Part shown: positions 8,078 through 15,519 of the stretch, piece after piece | Layout of the letters: every line of letters starts with the position of its first letter | Position numbering within the stretch: the stretch's first letter is position 1 | Assembly: GCA_030837825.1 (NCBI GenBank) | Contig: JAUQYB010000008.1 | Coordinates: 1-45,675 of the forward strand | Length of the DNA: 45,675 nt | Direction of reading: 5' to 3' | From: Albidovulum sp. | Lineage (GTDB): Bacteria > Pseudomonadota > Alphaproteobacteria > Rhodobacterales > Rhodobacteraceae | Translations under genes and position numbers: made by a program | The notes under the pieces: model-generated | What the model saw: only the letters and a program-made list of their open reading frames with translations | Databases searched by the model: none | What the model was told of the DNA's origin: nothing

Positions 8078-8656
8078 ATGCAGGACTTCGACATTGGCAG
8101 ACGATTGCGGGAGATGCGGCAGTCCGCGGGCCTGTCGCAGCGGCAACTGGCCGAGGCGTCCGGGGTGCCGCATGGTCAGATTTCGATGATCGAGACCAAC
8201 CGCTCCAATCCCTCGGTCGCCTCCCTGCGCAAGATTCTGGGCGGGCTGAACGTCACGATGTCGGAGTTCTTCGAACCCGACACGCCCACGACCCAGGCGG
8301 TCTTCTTCAAGCCGCAAGAGCTGCGCGACCTCACCACGCGGCTCTATTCGACCCTCGGCGGCCCGCGCGGCCGGATGACGCTGCAGCAGGTGGGCGACGC
8401 CAGGGTACACAACCTCCAGATTCTCTACGAGCGCTACGAACCGGGCGCCGACACCGGCGATCAGATGCTGGAACATGTCTCGCACGAAGGCGGCGTGGTG
8501 ATCGCAGGCGAGATCGAGGTGACGGTGGGCGAGCACTGCGCGGTCCTGAAGGCGGGCGACAGCTACCTGTTCGATTCGACGCTGCCGCACCGCTTCCGCA
8601 ACACCGGCGACAGGGAGGCCGTGGTCGTCTCGGCCTGCACGCCGCCCTATCTGTGA
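8078..8656 (+). CDS. XRE-family transcriptional regulator with cupin sensor domain
   Basis: The 192-residue protein has an N-terminal helix-turn-helix of the XRE type (residues about 7-62: REMRQSAGLSQRQLAEASGVPHGQISMIE) and a C-terminal cupin beta-barrel (about 110-188, with GGVVIAGEIEVTVGEH and AGDSYLFDSTLPHRFRNTG). This two-domain layout is that of PuuR and related regulators of amine and amino-acid catabolism; the cupin probably binds the effector. ATG 8078 follows GGAGGTG closely. It is divergent from gabT, so repression of the gabT-to-transacylase run, with GABA or a related compound as effector, is the natural inference. The gene ends facing the solute-binding protein gene with a hairpin between them. 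Confidence 0.87.
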   Translation: MQDFDIGRRLREMRQSAGLSQRQLAEASGVPHGQISMIETNRSNPSVASLRKILGGLNVTMSEFFEPDTPTTQAVFFKPQELRDLTTRLYSTLGGPRGRMTLQQVGDARVHNLQILYERYEPGADTGDQMLEHVSHEGGVVIAGEIEVTVGEHCAVLKAGDSYLFDSTLPHRFRNTGDREAVVVSACTPPYL

Positions 8657-8657
8657 G

Positions 8658-8678
8658 GCGCGGGGCTTCCCCCCGCGC
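8658..8678. terminator. Hairpin between convergent genes
   Basis: GCGCGGGG (8658-8665) and CCCCGCGC (8671-8678) make an 8-bp GC stem with a 5-base loop in the 32-bp gap between two converging genes. It has no T-run on either side, so termination is inferred from placement. Confidence 0.4.
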
Positions 8679-8688
8679 GCCCGGCCTC

Positions 8689-9861
8689 TCACTTGCCCAT
8701 CAGCACGTCCAGCGGCACCGGCCGGGAAATCCGCCATTCGTCCACCCGCGCAGGCTTGCCGCCGGTGATCTCGATGACCTGCATCAGCGCGGTGTTCTGG
8801 TGGTGCAGTTCGGCCGAGAAGCTGCGCGGGCCGAAGGCGGTCGGTTCGTCCTGCATCTTCTCCAGTTCGGCGGTGACGGCCGCGCCCTCGGTCGTGCCGG
8901 CGCGCTCCACGGCCTTGGCCCAGAGGTCGATCAACACATAGCCGGGATAGGCATACTGGCTGGCCGGCCGCGCGCCGGTCTTGGCTTCGTAAGCCGCGTT
9001 GAAGGCCTCCACGTCGGGGCGCGGATCGTCACCGTAGATCGAGCCCTGGACCGGCACCACGAAGCCCGACAGGTCAGGCGTCGCATCAAGCCAGTAGGAG
9101 CCGTCGACCGCCGAGCCGTTGAGGATCAGCGAATTGATGCCAGCGGCACGGATCTGGCGCACCGCCGCCGCCGCGCCGGGCATGACCGAGCAGAGCATGA
9201 TCACATCGGGCTCCGCCGGCAGCGCCTTGATCCGGGTGATCTGGCTCGCGATCGAGGCATCGTCGTTCTTGAACGTGTCGGTCCCGACGATCTCGGCACC
9301 TTCCAGCGTCGAGAACATCCAGTTGAAGCCGGTGCAGATGCCCTTGTTGTATTCGATGAAAGTGTCTTCCAGAACATAGGCGCTGCGGGCGTTGCGCTTG
9401 GCGTGGCTCCATTCGGCCATCGTCGCACCCTGAACCGGAGCGAGAACCGAGGACGAGAAGCTCAAGGGACCGACGCCCTGGATACCCGCCTTCACGTCCT
9501 CGGCGCAGAGGAAGAAGCTGTTCATCCCCTCGCCTTCGGCCACCAGCGCGGCGGGGGCGCCAAAATCGTAGTCGCAGGAAACGACCATCATCTCGGCGCC
9601 CTGGTCCAGCACGTCGAGCCCGGCCTTGGCACTTTCGGCGCGGTCGGTGCGGGTGTCGGCCTCGACAATCCGTATCTGGCGGCCGAGCAGGCCACCTGCG
9701 GCGTTGATCTCGTCGATCCGGATCTTTGCGGCGGTGTCGGCGGGGGTGTCATAGGCTTCCATCCAGCCGGATTTGGCGATGGCGAAGCCCACGGTCAGGT
9801 CTTCGGCATGAAGCGGCAGGGCAAGTGCGGTCAGCACAAGGACGGGGCAGGCAAGTCTCAT
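8689..9861 (-). CDS. Branched-chain-type ABC transporter substrate-binding protein
   Basis: The 390-residue periplasmic binding protein has a Sec signal peptide (MRLACPVLVLTALALPLHAE, cleavage about residue 20) followed by LTVGFAIAKSGWMEAYDTPADTAAKIRIDEINAAGGLLGR, the start of type I (LivJ/Leu-binding) receptors. ATG 9861 is used because AGGAGAAACGACC precedes it and the signal begins there; the open frame reaches 9945 but lacks support. It is the last gene of the seven-gene operon. With two permeases and two ATPases upstream it completes an importer. Linkage to hydantoinase subunits suggests a ligand such as a hydantoin, 5-oxoproline-like lactam or other cyclic amide rather than leucine. The ligand cannot be deduced from sequence alone. 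Confidence 0.9.
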   Translation of the reverse strand: MRLACPVLVLTALALPLHAEDLTVGFAIAKSGWMEAYDTPADTAAKIRIDEINAAGGLLGRQIRIVEADTRTDRAESAKAGLDVLDQGAEMMVVSCDYDFGAPAALVAEGEGMNSFFLCAEDVKAGIQGVGPLSFSSSVLAPVQGATMAEWSHAKRNARSAYVLEDTFIEYNKGICTGFNWMFSTLEGAEIVGTDTFKNDDASIASQITRIKALPAEPDVIMLCSVMPGAAAAVRQIRAAGINSLILNGSAVDGSYWLDATPDLSGFVVPVQGSIYGDDPRPDVEAFNAAYEAKTGARPASQYAYPGYVLIDLWAKAVERAGTTEGAAVTAELEKMQDEPTAFGPRSFSAELHHQNTALMQVIEITGGKPARVDEWRISRPVPLDVLMGK

Positions 9862-9886
9862 GGTCGTTTCTCCTGTTGGGTTCGGG

Positions 9887-10942
9887 TCAGTCGTTCGTCT
9901 GGCGTCCCCGCCCCGCGACCCAGCGGGCGGAAAGCATGATCTCACGCCCGGCCAGAAGGCCGGCGGGGCGGAAGATCAGGACAAGGATCATGGCGACGGC
10001 GATGATGATCGCCTGGCTGCCGGGCGGCAGCGCGAAGGAAACCTCGCCGACGGAAAAGCCCTTCTCCATCCGCACCAGCGCCTCGACCGCGAGCGAGAGG
10101 GACAGAACCCCGACGACGGCCCCCGAAAGCGAGGCGACACCGCCCACGACCAGCATCGCCAGCATCAGGAAGGTCAGGCTCAGGTAGAAGTCGTCGGGGC
10201 TGATCACGCCGATGAAATGGCCCATCAGCGCGCCCCCCGCGCCGCAGAAGAAGGCCGAAAGCGTATAGGCCAGCAGCCGGTGGCGATAGCGGTCGATGCC
10301 GGAAGCGGAGGCCGCGACCTCGTCTTCCCGCGTCGCCCGAAGCGCCAGGCCCGAGGCGGAGGCCGAGTAGAGCGCCGCGATTGCGATCGCCGCCACCGCC
10401 CAGCCCAACGCGACCCAGGGCGTCACATAGCGATCGAGCCCCACGACCGAAGAGGTGCCGCCCGTGACCGGCGTCCAGTTCGCCCAGATCGTGTTGATCA
10501 TGGCGAGGAAGGCGAAGGTCGCGATCGAGGCGGCGATGCCCGAAAGCCTGAGGATCGCCGCACCGGTCGCCAGAGCCACCAGCGCCGCCACCGCCCCGCC
10601 CGCAAGGGCCGCGGGCAGGACATGCCAGTCGGCGGTGGCGAGATACCCGGGCAGGCCGGGCAGGAGCGTGGCCTTCATCGCGGGTTTCAGCGTCAGCCAG
10701 GCCGAGACATAGGCCCCGATGCAGCCGAAGGCGGCATGGCCGAAGCTGACGACACCGGAGTTGCCGACGAAGATCCAGAAGCCCACGACCATCGTGACGC
10801 GGATCAGCGTCTCGGCGGCCATCCGCGCCGTGGCCCGGTCGCCCAGAAGCGTTGCGGCCAGGGCGAAGCCCAGAAGCACCAGCGCCAAGAGGACCGGGGT
10901 GGTCGCGGACATGCGGCGGCGGATCGTGTGTTGGGTGACCAT
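9887..10942 (-). CDS. livM: Branched-chain-type ABC transporter permease (LivM-like)
   Basis: This 351-residue integral membrane protein has about nine hydrophobic segments, for example TPVLLALVLLGFALAATLL, and the LivM-type signature VGNSGVVSFGHAAFGCIGAY. The loop VGGVASLSGAVVGVLSL is the EAA-like ATPase contact region, and the C-terminus LVLIFRPAGLLAGRE is typical of the family. ATG 10942 lies 2 bp after the stop of the LivH-like gene, so translation is coupled. A much longer frame through this start into 11860 is the shadow of the neighbouring gene and is not used. With the LivH-like protein it forms the membrane channel of the importer. Confidence 0.9.
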   Translation of the reverse strand: MVTQHTIRRRMSATTPVLLALVLLGFALAATLLGDRATARMAAETLIRVTMVVGFWIFVGNSGVVSFGHAAFGCIGAYVSAWLTLKPAMKATLLPGLPGYLATADWHVLPAALAGGAVAALVALATGAAILRLSGIAASIATFAFLAMINTIWANWTPVTGGTSSVVGLDRYVTPWVALGWAVAAIAIAALYSASASGLALRATREDEVAASASGIDRYRHRLLAYTLSAFFCGAGGALMGHFIGVISPDDFYLSLTFLMLAMLVVGGVASLSGAVVGVLSLSLAVEALVRMEKGFSVGEVSFALPPGSQAIIIAVAMILVLIFRPAGLLAGREIMLSARWVAGRGRQTND

Positions 10943-10944
10943 GA

Positions 10945-11853
10945 TCAGACCCTCGGCTTGGACCCGGCGGGCGCAAACAGACCCTGCGGGCGGAAGAGAA
11001 GGACAAGGATGACGGCCCCGTAGAGGAACGCATCGCGGAACGGCCGCGCCTCGGCCGGAAGGCCGGCCTGGAGAAGGGCGGACACCGCGCCGATGCCGAG
11101 CCCGGCCGCGACGGCGCCCGACAGGCTGCCCATACCGCCCACCACCGTGGCGATGAAGGCCACCAGCATGATCTGCCCGCCCATCCGCACGTCGGCCACG
11201 CCGGTCTGCGCCACCATCACCAACGCCACCACCGCCGCAAGCGCACCCGACAGCGCAAAGGCCCCGGCGATGACCCGGTTGGCGCGGACACCCAGCATCC
11301 GTGCCATGCCGAAATCCGCGGCCGCCGCCCGCATCTCGAGCCCCAGCCGGGTGTGGCGCAGCATCATCGCGAGCGAGACGAGGATCAGCCCCACCGCCGC
11401 GATCACGATGAGTTGCAGGATCGGCACATGCGCATCCGCGATGACGACGGGATGGCCGAGTTCCGCCCACAGGCTGACCGCCTTCGGCCGCCCGCCGTAA
11501 AGCACCAGAAGGACATTCTGCAGCGCCACGCCCAGCGCGAAGCTGCCGACCATCAGCGCGACCGGCGAGGCATTGCGCATCGGCCGGAAGACGAAGGCCT
11601 CGGCCGCGACGGCCAGACCCGCGCCGAAGCCGAGGATCAGCGGGATCACGACCGGGGCGGGCAGGAGGCCGAGCCCGAGCCGGGCAAGCGCGTCGGTCGA
11701 CGGCACGATCAGCGCGAAGACCGCGCAGGCGATGAACTGGCCATGCGCGAAATTGACCAGCCGCATCACCCCGAAGATCAGCGCGATGCCAAGCGCGGCG
11801 ATGGCGTAGATACCGCCCAGCGCGAGCGCATCGAAGACAAGCTGAAGGCTCAT
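10945..11853 (-). CDS. livH: Branched-chain-type ABC transporter permease (LivH-like)
   Basis: The 302-residue membrane protein starts MSLQLVFDALALGGIYAIAALGIAL and has the LivH signature FGVMRLVNFAHGQF. GGMGSLSGAVAAGLGIGAV near residue 225 is the ATPase-contact loop and the end VILVLLFRPQGLFAP is standard. ATG 11853 is selected because the membrane segment begins immediately; the frame to 12033 upstream is an arginine-rich antisense-like extension over the ATPase gene. The gap to the preceding ATPase gene is 14 bp. Confidence 0.9.
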   Translation of the reverse strand: MSLQLVFDALALGGIYAIAALGIALIFGVMRLVNFAHGQFIACAVFALIVPSTDALARLGLGLLPAPVVIPLILGFGAGLAVAAEAFVFRPMRNASPVALMVGSFALGVALQNVLLVLYGGRPKAVSLWAELGHPVVIADAHVPILQLIVIAAVGLILVSLAMMLRHTRLGLEMRAAAADFGMARMLGVRANRVIAGAFALSGALAAVVALVMVAQTGVADVRMGGQIMLVAFIATVVGGMGSLSGAVAAGLGIGAVSALLQAGLPAEARPFRDAFLYGAVILVLLFRPQGLFAPAGSKPRV

Positions 11854-11867
11854 GCCGCATCTCCGAC

Positions 11868-12569
11868 CTAGGCGTCGGTCAGAAGCTCCTCGGCGGCGAC
11901 GGCGGCGGCGTCGCCGTCGGCCACGATCCGCCCTCCGCGCATCAGAAGCATCCGCCCGCCCACGCGCGCCGCGCGGGATGAGGATTGTTCGACGATGACA
12001 AGGGTCAGGCCGCGCAGCGCCTGAAGCTCGCACAGCCGCTCGTAGACCTCGTCGACGACCTTGGGGGCGAGCCCCAGCGAGGGTTCGTCGACCAGCATCA
12101 CCTTGGGGTTGGTCATCAGCGCGCGGGCAATCGCCAGCATCTGCTGCTGCCCGCCGGACAGCGCGCCGGCGGGCGCAGCGGCGCGGTCGCGCAGGATCGG
12201 GAAGGCGCCGAAGACGGTTTCCAGATCATCGGCCACCGCGCCCCGGTCACGCCTCAGCCCGGTGCCGACCATCAGGTTTTCGCGCACCGTGAGGCCGGCG
12301 AAGATGCGCCGCCCTTCCGGCACCATCGACAGGCCGCGCCGGGCGACGCTTTCGGGGCCAAGGCCGGAAAGGATCTCGCCGTCCATCTCGATCCGGCCGT
12401 GGGCGGCGCGAACCGTGCCGGCGATGGCCGAGAGGAGCGAGGACTTTCCCGCCCCGTTCGGGCCGGAGACGAAGACCCGCTCGCCCTCTGCGACGGTGAA
12501 GGACAGTTCCGAAACCGCGGTCAGCTTTCCGTAGCGCACCGCAAGGTCGAAGACGCCGAGCTTGGACAT
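11868..12569 (-). CDS. livF: Branched-chain-type ABC transporter ATP-binding protein (LivF-like)
   Basis: This 233-residue ABC ATPase has Walker A VSGPNGAGKSSLL (about residue 35), signature LSGGQQQMLAIARAL (about 137) and Walker B VMLVDEPSLGLAPKVV (about 156). The short length and the GLAPKVVDEVYE segment place it with LivF rather than LivG. It would power import through the two permeases. The start overlaps the stop of the LivG-like gene by one base (TGATG arrangement), implying translational coupling. Confidence 0.92.
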   Translation of the reverse strand: MSKLGVFDLAVRYGKLTAVSELSFTVAEGERVFVSGPNGAGKSSLLSAIAGTVRAAHGRIEMDGEILSGLGPESVARRGLSMVPEGRRIFAGLTVRENLMVGTGLRRDRGAVADDLETVFGAFPILRDRAAAPAGALSGGQQQMLAIARALMTNPKVMLVDEPSLGLAPKVVDEVYERLCELQALRGLTLVIVEQSSSRAARVGGRMLLMRGGRIVADGDAAAVAAEELLTDA

Positions 12570-13294
12570 CAGGCGGCCTCCGCATTGGCGCCAAGATAGG
12601 CTTCGCGCACCGCGCGCGAGGCCAGGATCGCCTGCCGGCCGCCGCGCTCGATCACCTTGCCGCCGTCCAGCACCACCACATCGGCACAGACCGACAGCAC
12701 AAGGCCCACGTTGTGCTCGATCAGCAGGCAGCCGGTCCCCAGTTCGCCGGCAATGCGCCGGATCAGGGCCGCCAGATCGGCGGCCTCGTGTTCGGACATG
12801 CCGGCGGCGGGCTCGTCCAGCAGCAGATACTGCGGCCGCCCCATCAGTGCGCGGGCGATGGCCACGCGCCGCTCGTCGGTATAGGGCAGCCCGGCCGCGC
12901 CGCGGCTTTCGAGCGATGAAATCCCCATCCAGTCCAGCAGCTCGCTGGCCTGGTGTTCGGCCTCCGACCGGCCGAGGCCGAGGCCGACGCCGGTGCAGGC
13001 GAGATTGTCGAGAACGTCAAGCCCGCCGAAAAGCCGCCCGGCCTGGAAGGTGCGGGCGACACCCGCACGCCGCAGGCGATGGGCGGGCAGCGCCGAGACG
13101 TCGCGCCCCTGAAGGATCACCCGCCCGGCGGTCGGGCGCTGGAACCCGGTCAGGACGTTGACGCAGGTGGTCTTGCCCGCCCCGTTCGGGCCGATCAGCC
13201 CGACCACCTGTCCGGGCGCGACAGAGAGCGACACCTCCGTCAGCGCCCGGAAGCCGCCGAAGGCGACCCCCACCTGTTCCAGCGCCAGCGCCAT
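12569..13294 (-). CDS. livG: Branched-chain-type ABC transporter ATP-binding protein (LivG-like)
   Basis: The 241-residue ABC ATPase contains Walker A LIGPNGAGKTTCVNVLTGF, a QAGRLFGGLDVLDNL segment after the Q-loop, LPYTDERRVAIARALMGRPQ in place of a canonical LSGGQ (typical of LivG, which usually reads LPYGxQRRLEIARAL), and Walker B YLLLDEPAAGMSEHE. It lies 1 bp after the hydantoinase A gene and overlaps the LivF-like gene by 1 bp, so the enzyme subunits and the importer are made from one transcript. Confidence 0.92.
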   Translation of the reverse strand: MALALEQVGVAFGGFRALTEVSLSVAPGQVVGLIGPNGAGKTTCVNVLTGFQRPTAGRVILQGRDVSALPAHRLRRAGVARTFQAGRLFGGLDVLDNLACTGVGLGLGRSEAEHQASELLDWMGISSLESRGAAGLPYTDERRVAIARALMGRPQYLLLDEPAAGMSEHEAADLAALIRRIAGELGTGCLLIEHNVGLVLSVCADVVVLDGGKVIERGGRQAILASRAVREAYLGANAEAA

Positions 13295-13295
13295 C

Positions 13296-15419
13296 TCAGG
13301 CCACCTCGACGGCGCGCGCCGTCTGCTGCGACTTGTCGCCCGCGGCCCCCATCGTCAGGACATAGACACCCGAGGCATCGAGATCGGCCAGCCAGCCCGG
13401 CTCGATCACGATCGTCGTCGTCACCTCCTGGATGACGGCCGGTCCCGTGATCCGGTCGCCCGCACCCAGCAGCGCGCCGTCGTAGACCGGCGTCTCGTGC
13501 GGGATGCCTTCGGCGTTGAAGATCATCTCGCGCGTGCCCTTGAGCGCCGAATGCGCGCCGTTGCCGGCGTCCACGGTCATCCGGGCGGGCTTGTCCACCC
13601 TGCCGGTGATGGCGCTTTCGACGTTCACGACCTCGACGGCGCTGTGCGGCTCGGAATAGGTGTAAAGCTCCTCGTGACGGGCGTGGAAGGCGGCCTTCAG
13701 ACGCTCAAGCGCCGCTTCGGTGACGGCGAAGGGCTCGATGCTGACGGTGCATTCGTGAACCTGGCCGACATAGCGCATGTCGAGGCTGCGGCGGACACTG
13801 ATGGAGCCGTCGGTGAAGCCATCGGCCTTGAGATCCTCGCGCCCGCGCGCCTCGATCTGGTTGAAGAGCGCGTCGAGCCTCGCCGCGGCGTCGGCCCCCT
13901 CCAACCGCGCGGCCGCCGGGGCCATGTAGTTGTATTTCACGTCCGAGATGATCTGACCGAAGGCGCAGAGCCCCGAGGCGAGCTTGGAGATCAGCACCTT
14001 GCGGATGCCCATCTCGCGCGCCAGCGCGGTGATATGCGCCCCCGTCGCGCCCCCCGCGCAGTTCAGCACGAAGTCGCGCGGGTCGTAACCGCGCTCCACC
14101 GAGACGCGTCGGATCGCGTTCACCATGTTGTTGTTGACGATGGTGAACATGCCGTAGGCGGCCTTCTCGACGCTGATGCCCAGCGGCTCGGCAAGGTGGG
14201 TCTTGATCGCGGAACGGGCCTTCTCGACGTTCAGCGGCAACCGGCCGCCGACGAGACCATCGGGGTTGAGGTAGCCGAGGATCAGGTTGGCGTCGGTGGT
14301 CGTGGGCTTCTCGCCGCCCTGGTCGTAGCTGGCAGGCCCCGGCTCCGATCCGGCCGACTGCGGCCCCATCTGCATCAGCCCCATGCTGTCGATCCAGCCG
14401 ATCGAGCCGCCGCCGGCGCCGAGCGTCTCCACCTGGATCATCGGGATGCCGATCCGGTAGCGCAGGAAGTCGATGTTCTTCGACACATTCGCCCGCCCGT
14501 CGCGGGTCAGGGTGATGTCGAAGGACGTGCCGCCCATGTCGACGGTGATGATGTCCTTCATCCCCCAGGGCTCGCCCAGCCAGAGCGCGGCCTGCGGCGC
14601 CGAGGCGGGGCCGGAGTTGATCGCATAGACCGACTGGTCTGAGACCACCTTGCCCAGCGCCAGCCCGCCGTTCGACTGGAAGTAGCGCACCGGATGGCGC
14701 GACCCGAGCGAACGGAAATAGCCGTCCACCGCCTCGACATAGCGTTGCAGGATCGGGGCGAGGTAGGCGTTCACGATCGCGGTCGAGGTGCGGGTGTATT
14801 CGCGCACCTGCGGGTAAAGCTGGCAGCCCACGGTCAGGCGCACGTCCGGCATCATCTCGCGTACGATCTCGGCCGCGCGCAGCTCGTGCTCGGGGTGCAG
14901 GACCGACCAGACGAAGCTGATGGCCACAGATTCCACGCCCTCGCGCAGGAAGTGGCGGCAGGCATCGCGCACGTCCTCCTCGGCAAGCGCCGTGTGGACC
15001 GTGCCGTTCGACAGCACCCGCTCGGCGACGCCGCGGCGCAGGTAGCGCGGCACCAGCATGGTCGCGGGCGGGTATTCGGGGTCGTAGCGGTAGCCGTCTT
15101 CCTTGTGGCCGAGGCGGATCTCGATCGAATCCTCGTGGCCTTTCGTGGCGATCAGGCCGGTCCTGGCGCCATTGTGGGTGATGAGCGCGTTCAGTCCGAC
15201 GGTCGTGCCGTTGATGCACAGATCGGCGTTCGCGACGATCGTCTCGGGCGAGAGCCCGCTCTCCTCCTCGATGAGCCTCAGGCCGTTGCGGATCGCGGCG
15301 GTGGGATCGTTCGGGGTCGAGAGCGCCTTGAAGATGCGCACGCCCCCCTTGCGGTCGGCCAGGATGAAGTCTGTGAAGGTGCCGCCGGCGTCGATTCCAA
15401 GGCGATACTGGTTCTGCAT
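13296..15419 (-). CDS. hyuA: Hydantoinase/oxoprolinase family protein, subunit A
   Basis: The 707-residue protein has an N-terminal hydantoinase A region (YRLGIDAGGTFTDFILADR) and the central hydantoinase/oxoprolinase domain, with the ATP-binding motifs VDMGGTSFDITLTRDG and CAGGATGAHITALAREMG. This family couples ATP hydrolysis to opening of hydantoins or 5-oxoproline, or to carboxylation of ketones (acetone and acetophenone carboxylases). ATG 15419 (MQNQYRLG) is preceded by AAGGACGC; the frame to 15440 would need a TTG start. The B subunit lies 100 bp upstream. The genetic link to a dedicated importer favours a cyclic amide substrate. It cannot be separated from other family reactions by eye. 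Confidence 0.9.
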   Translation of the reverse strand: MQNQYRLGIDAGGTFTDFILADRKGGVRIFKALSTPNDPTAAIRNGLRLIEEESGLSPETIVANADLCINGTTVGLNALITHNGARTGLIATKGHEDSIEIRLGHKEDGYRYDPEYPPATMLVPRYLRRGVAERVLSNGTVHTALAEEDVRDACRHFLREGVESVAISFVWSVLHPEHELRAAEIVREMMPDVRLTVGCQLYPQVREYTRTSTAIVNAYLAPILQRYVEAVDGYFRSLGSRHPVRYFQSNGGLALGKVVSDQSVYAINSGPASAPQAALWLGEPWGMKDIITVDMGGTSFDITLTRDGRANVSKNIDFLRYRIGIPMIQVETLGAGGGSIGWIDSMGLMQMGPQSAGSEPGPASYDQGGEKPTTTDANLILGYLNPDGLVGGRLPLNVEKARSAIKTHLAEPLGISVEKAAYGMFTIVNNNMVNAIRRVSVERGYDPRDFVLNCAGGATGAHITALAREMGIRKVLISKLASGLCAFGQIISDVKYNYMAPAAARLEGADAAARLDALFNQIEARGREDLKADGFTDGSISVRRSLDMRYVGQVHECTVSIEPFAVTEAALERLKAAFHARHEELYTYSEPHSAVEVVNVESAITGRVDKPARMTVDAGNGAHSALKGTREMIFNAEGIPHETPVYDGALLGAGDRITGPAVIQEVTTTIVIEPGWLADLDASGVYVLTMGAAGDKSQQTARAVEVA

Positions 15420-15453
15420 GGGATGCGTCCTTTCGGGCAAACGGGGGATGGGC

Positions 15454-15470
15454 GGGGGCTGCCTGCCCCC
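15454..15470. repeat. Small GC hairpin between hyuB and hyuA
   Basis: GGGGGC (15454-15459) and GCCCCC (15465-15470) form a short stem within the 100-bp gap, which also holds CCCCG-rich sequence up to about 15515. Without a T-run it is unlikely to stop transcription fully, but it could set the hyuB:hyuA ratio or mRNA ends. Confidence 0.3.
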
Positions 15471-15519
15471 ACGGGCGTCGGGTCGTTCCCCGAGGAACCC
15501 CGGGGGCGGGAGGAAGGGA

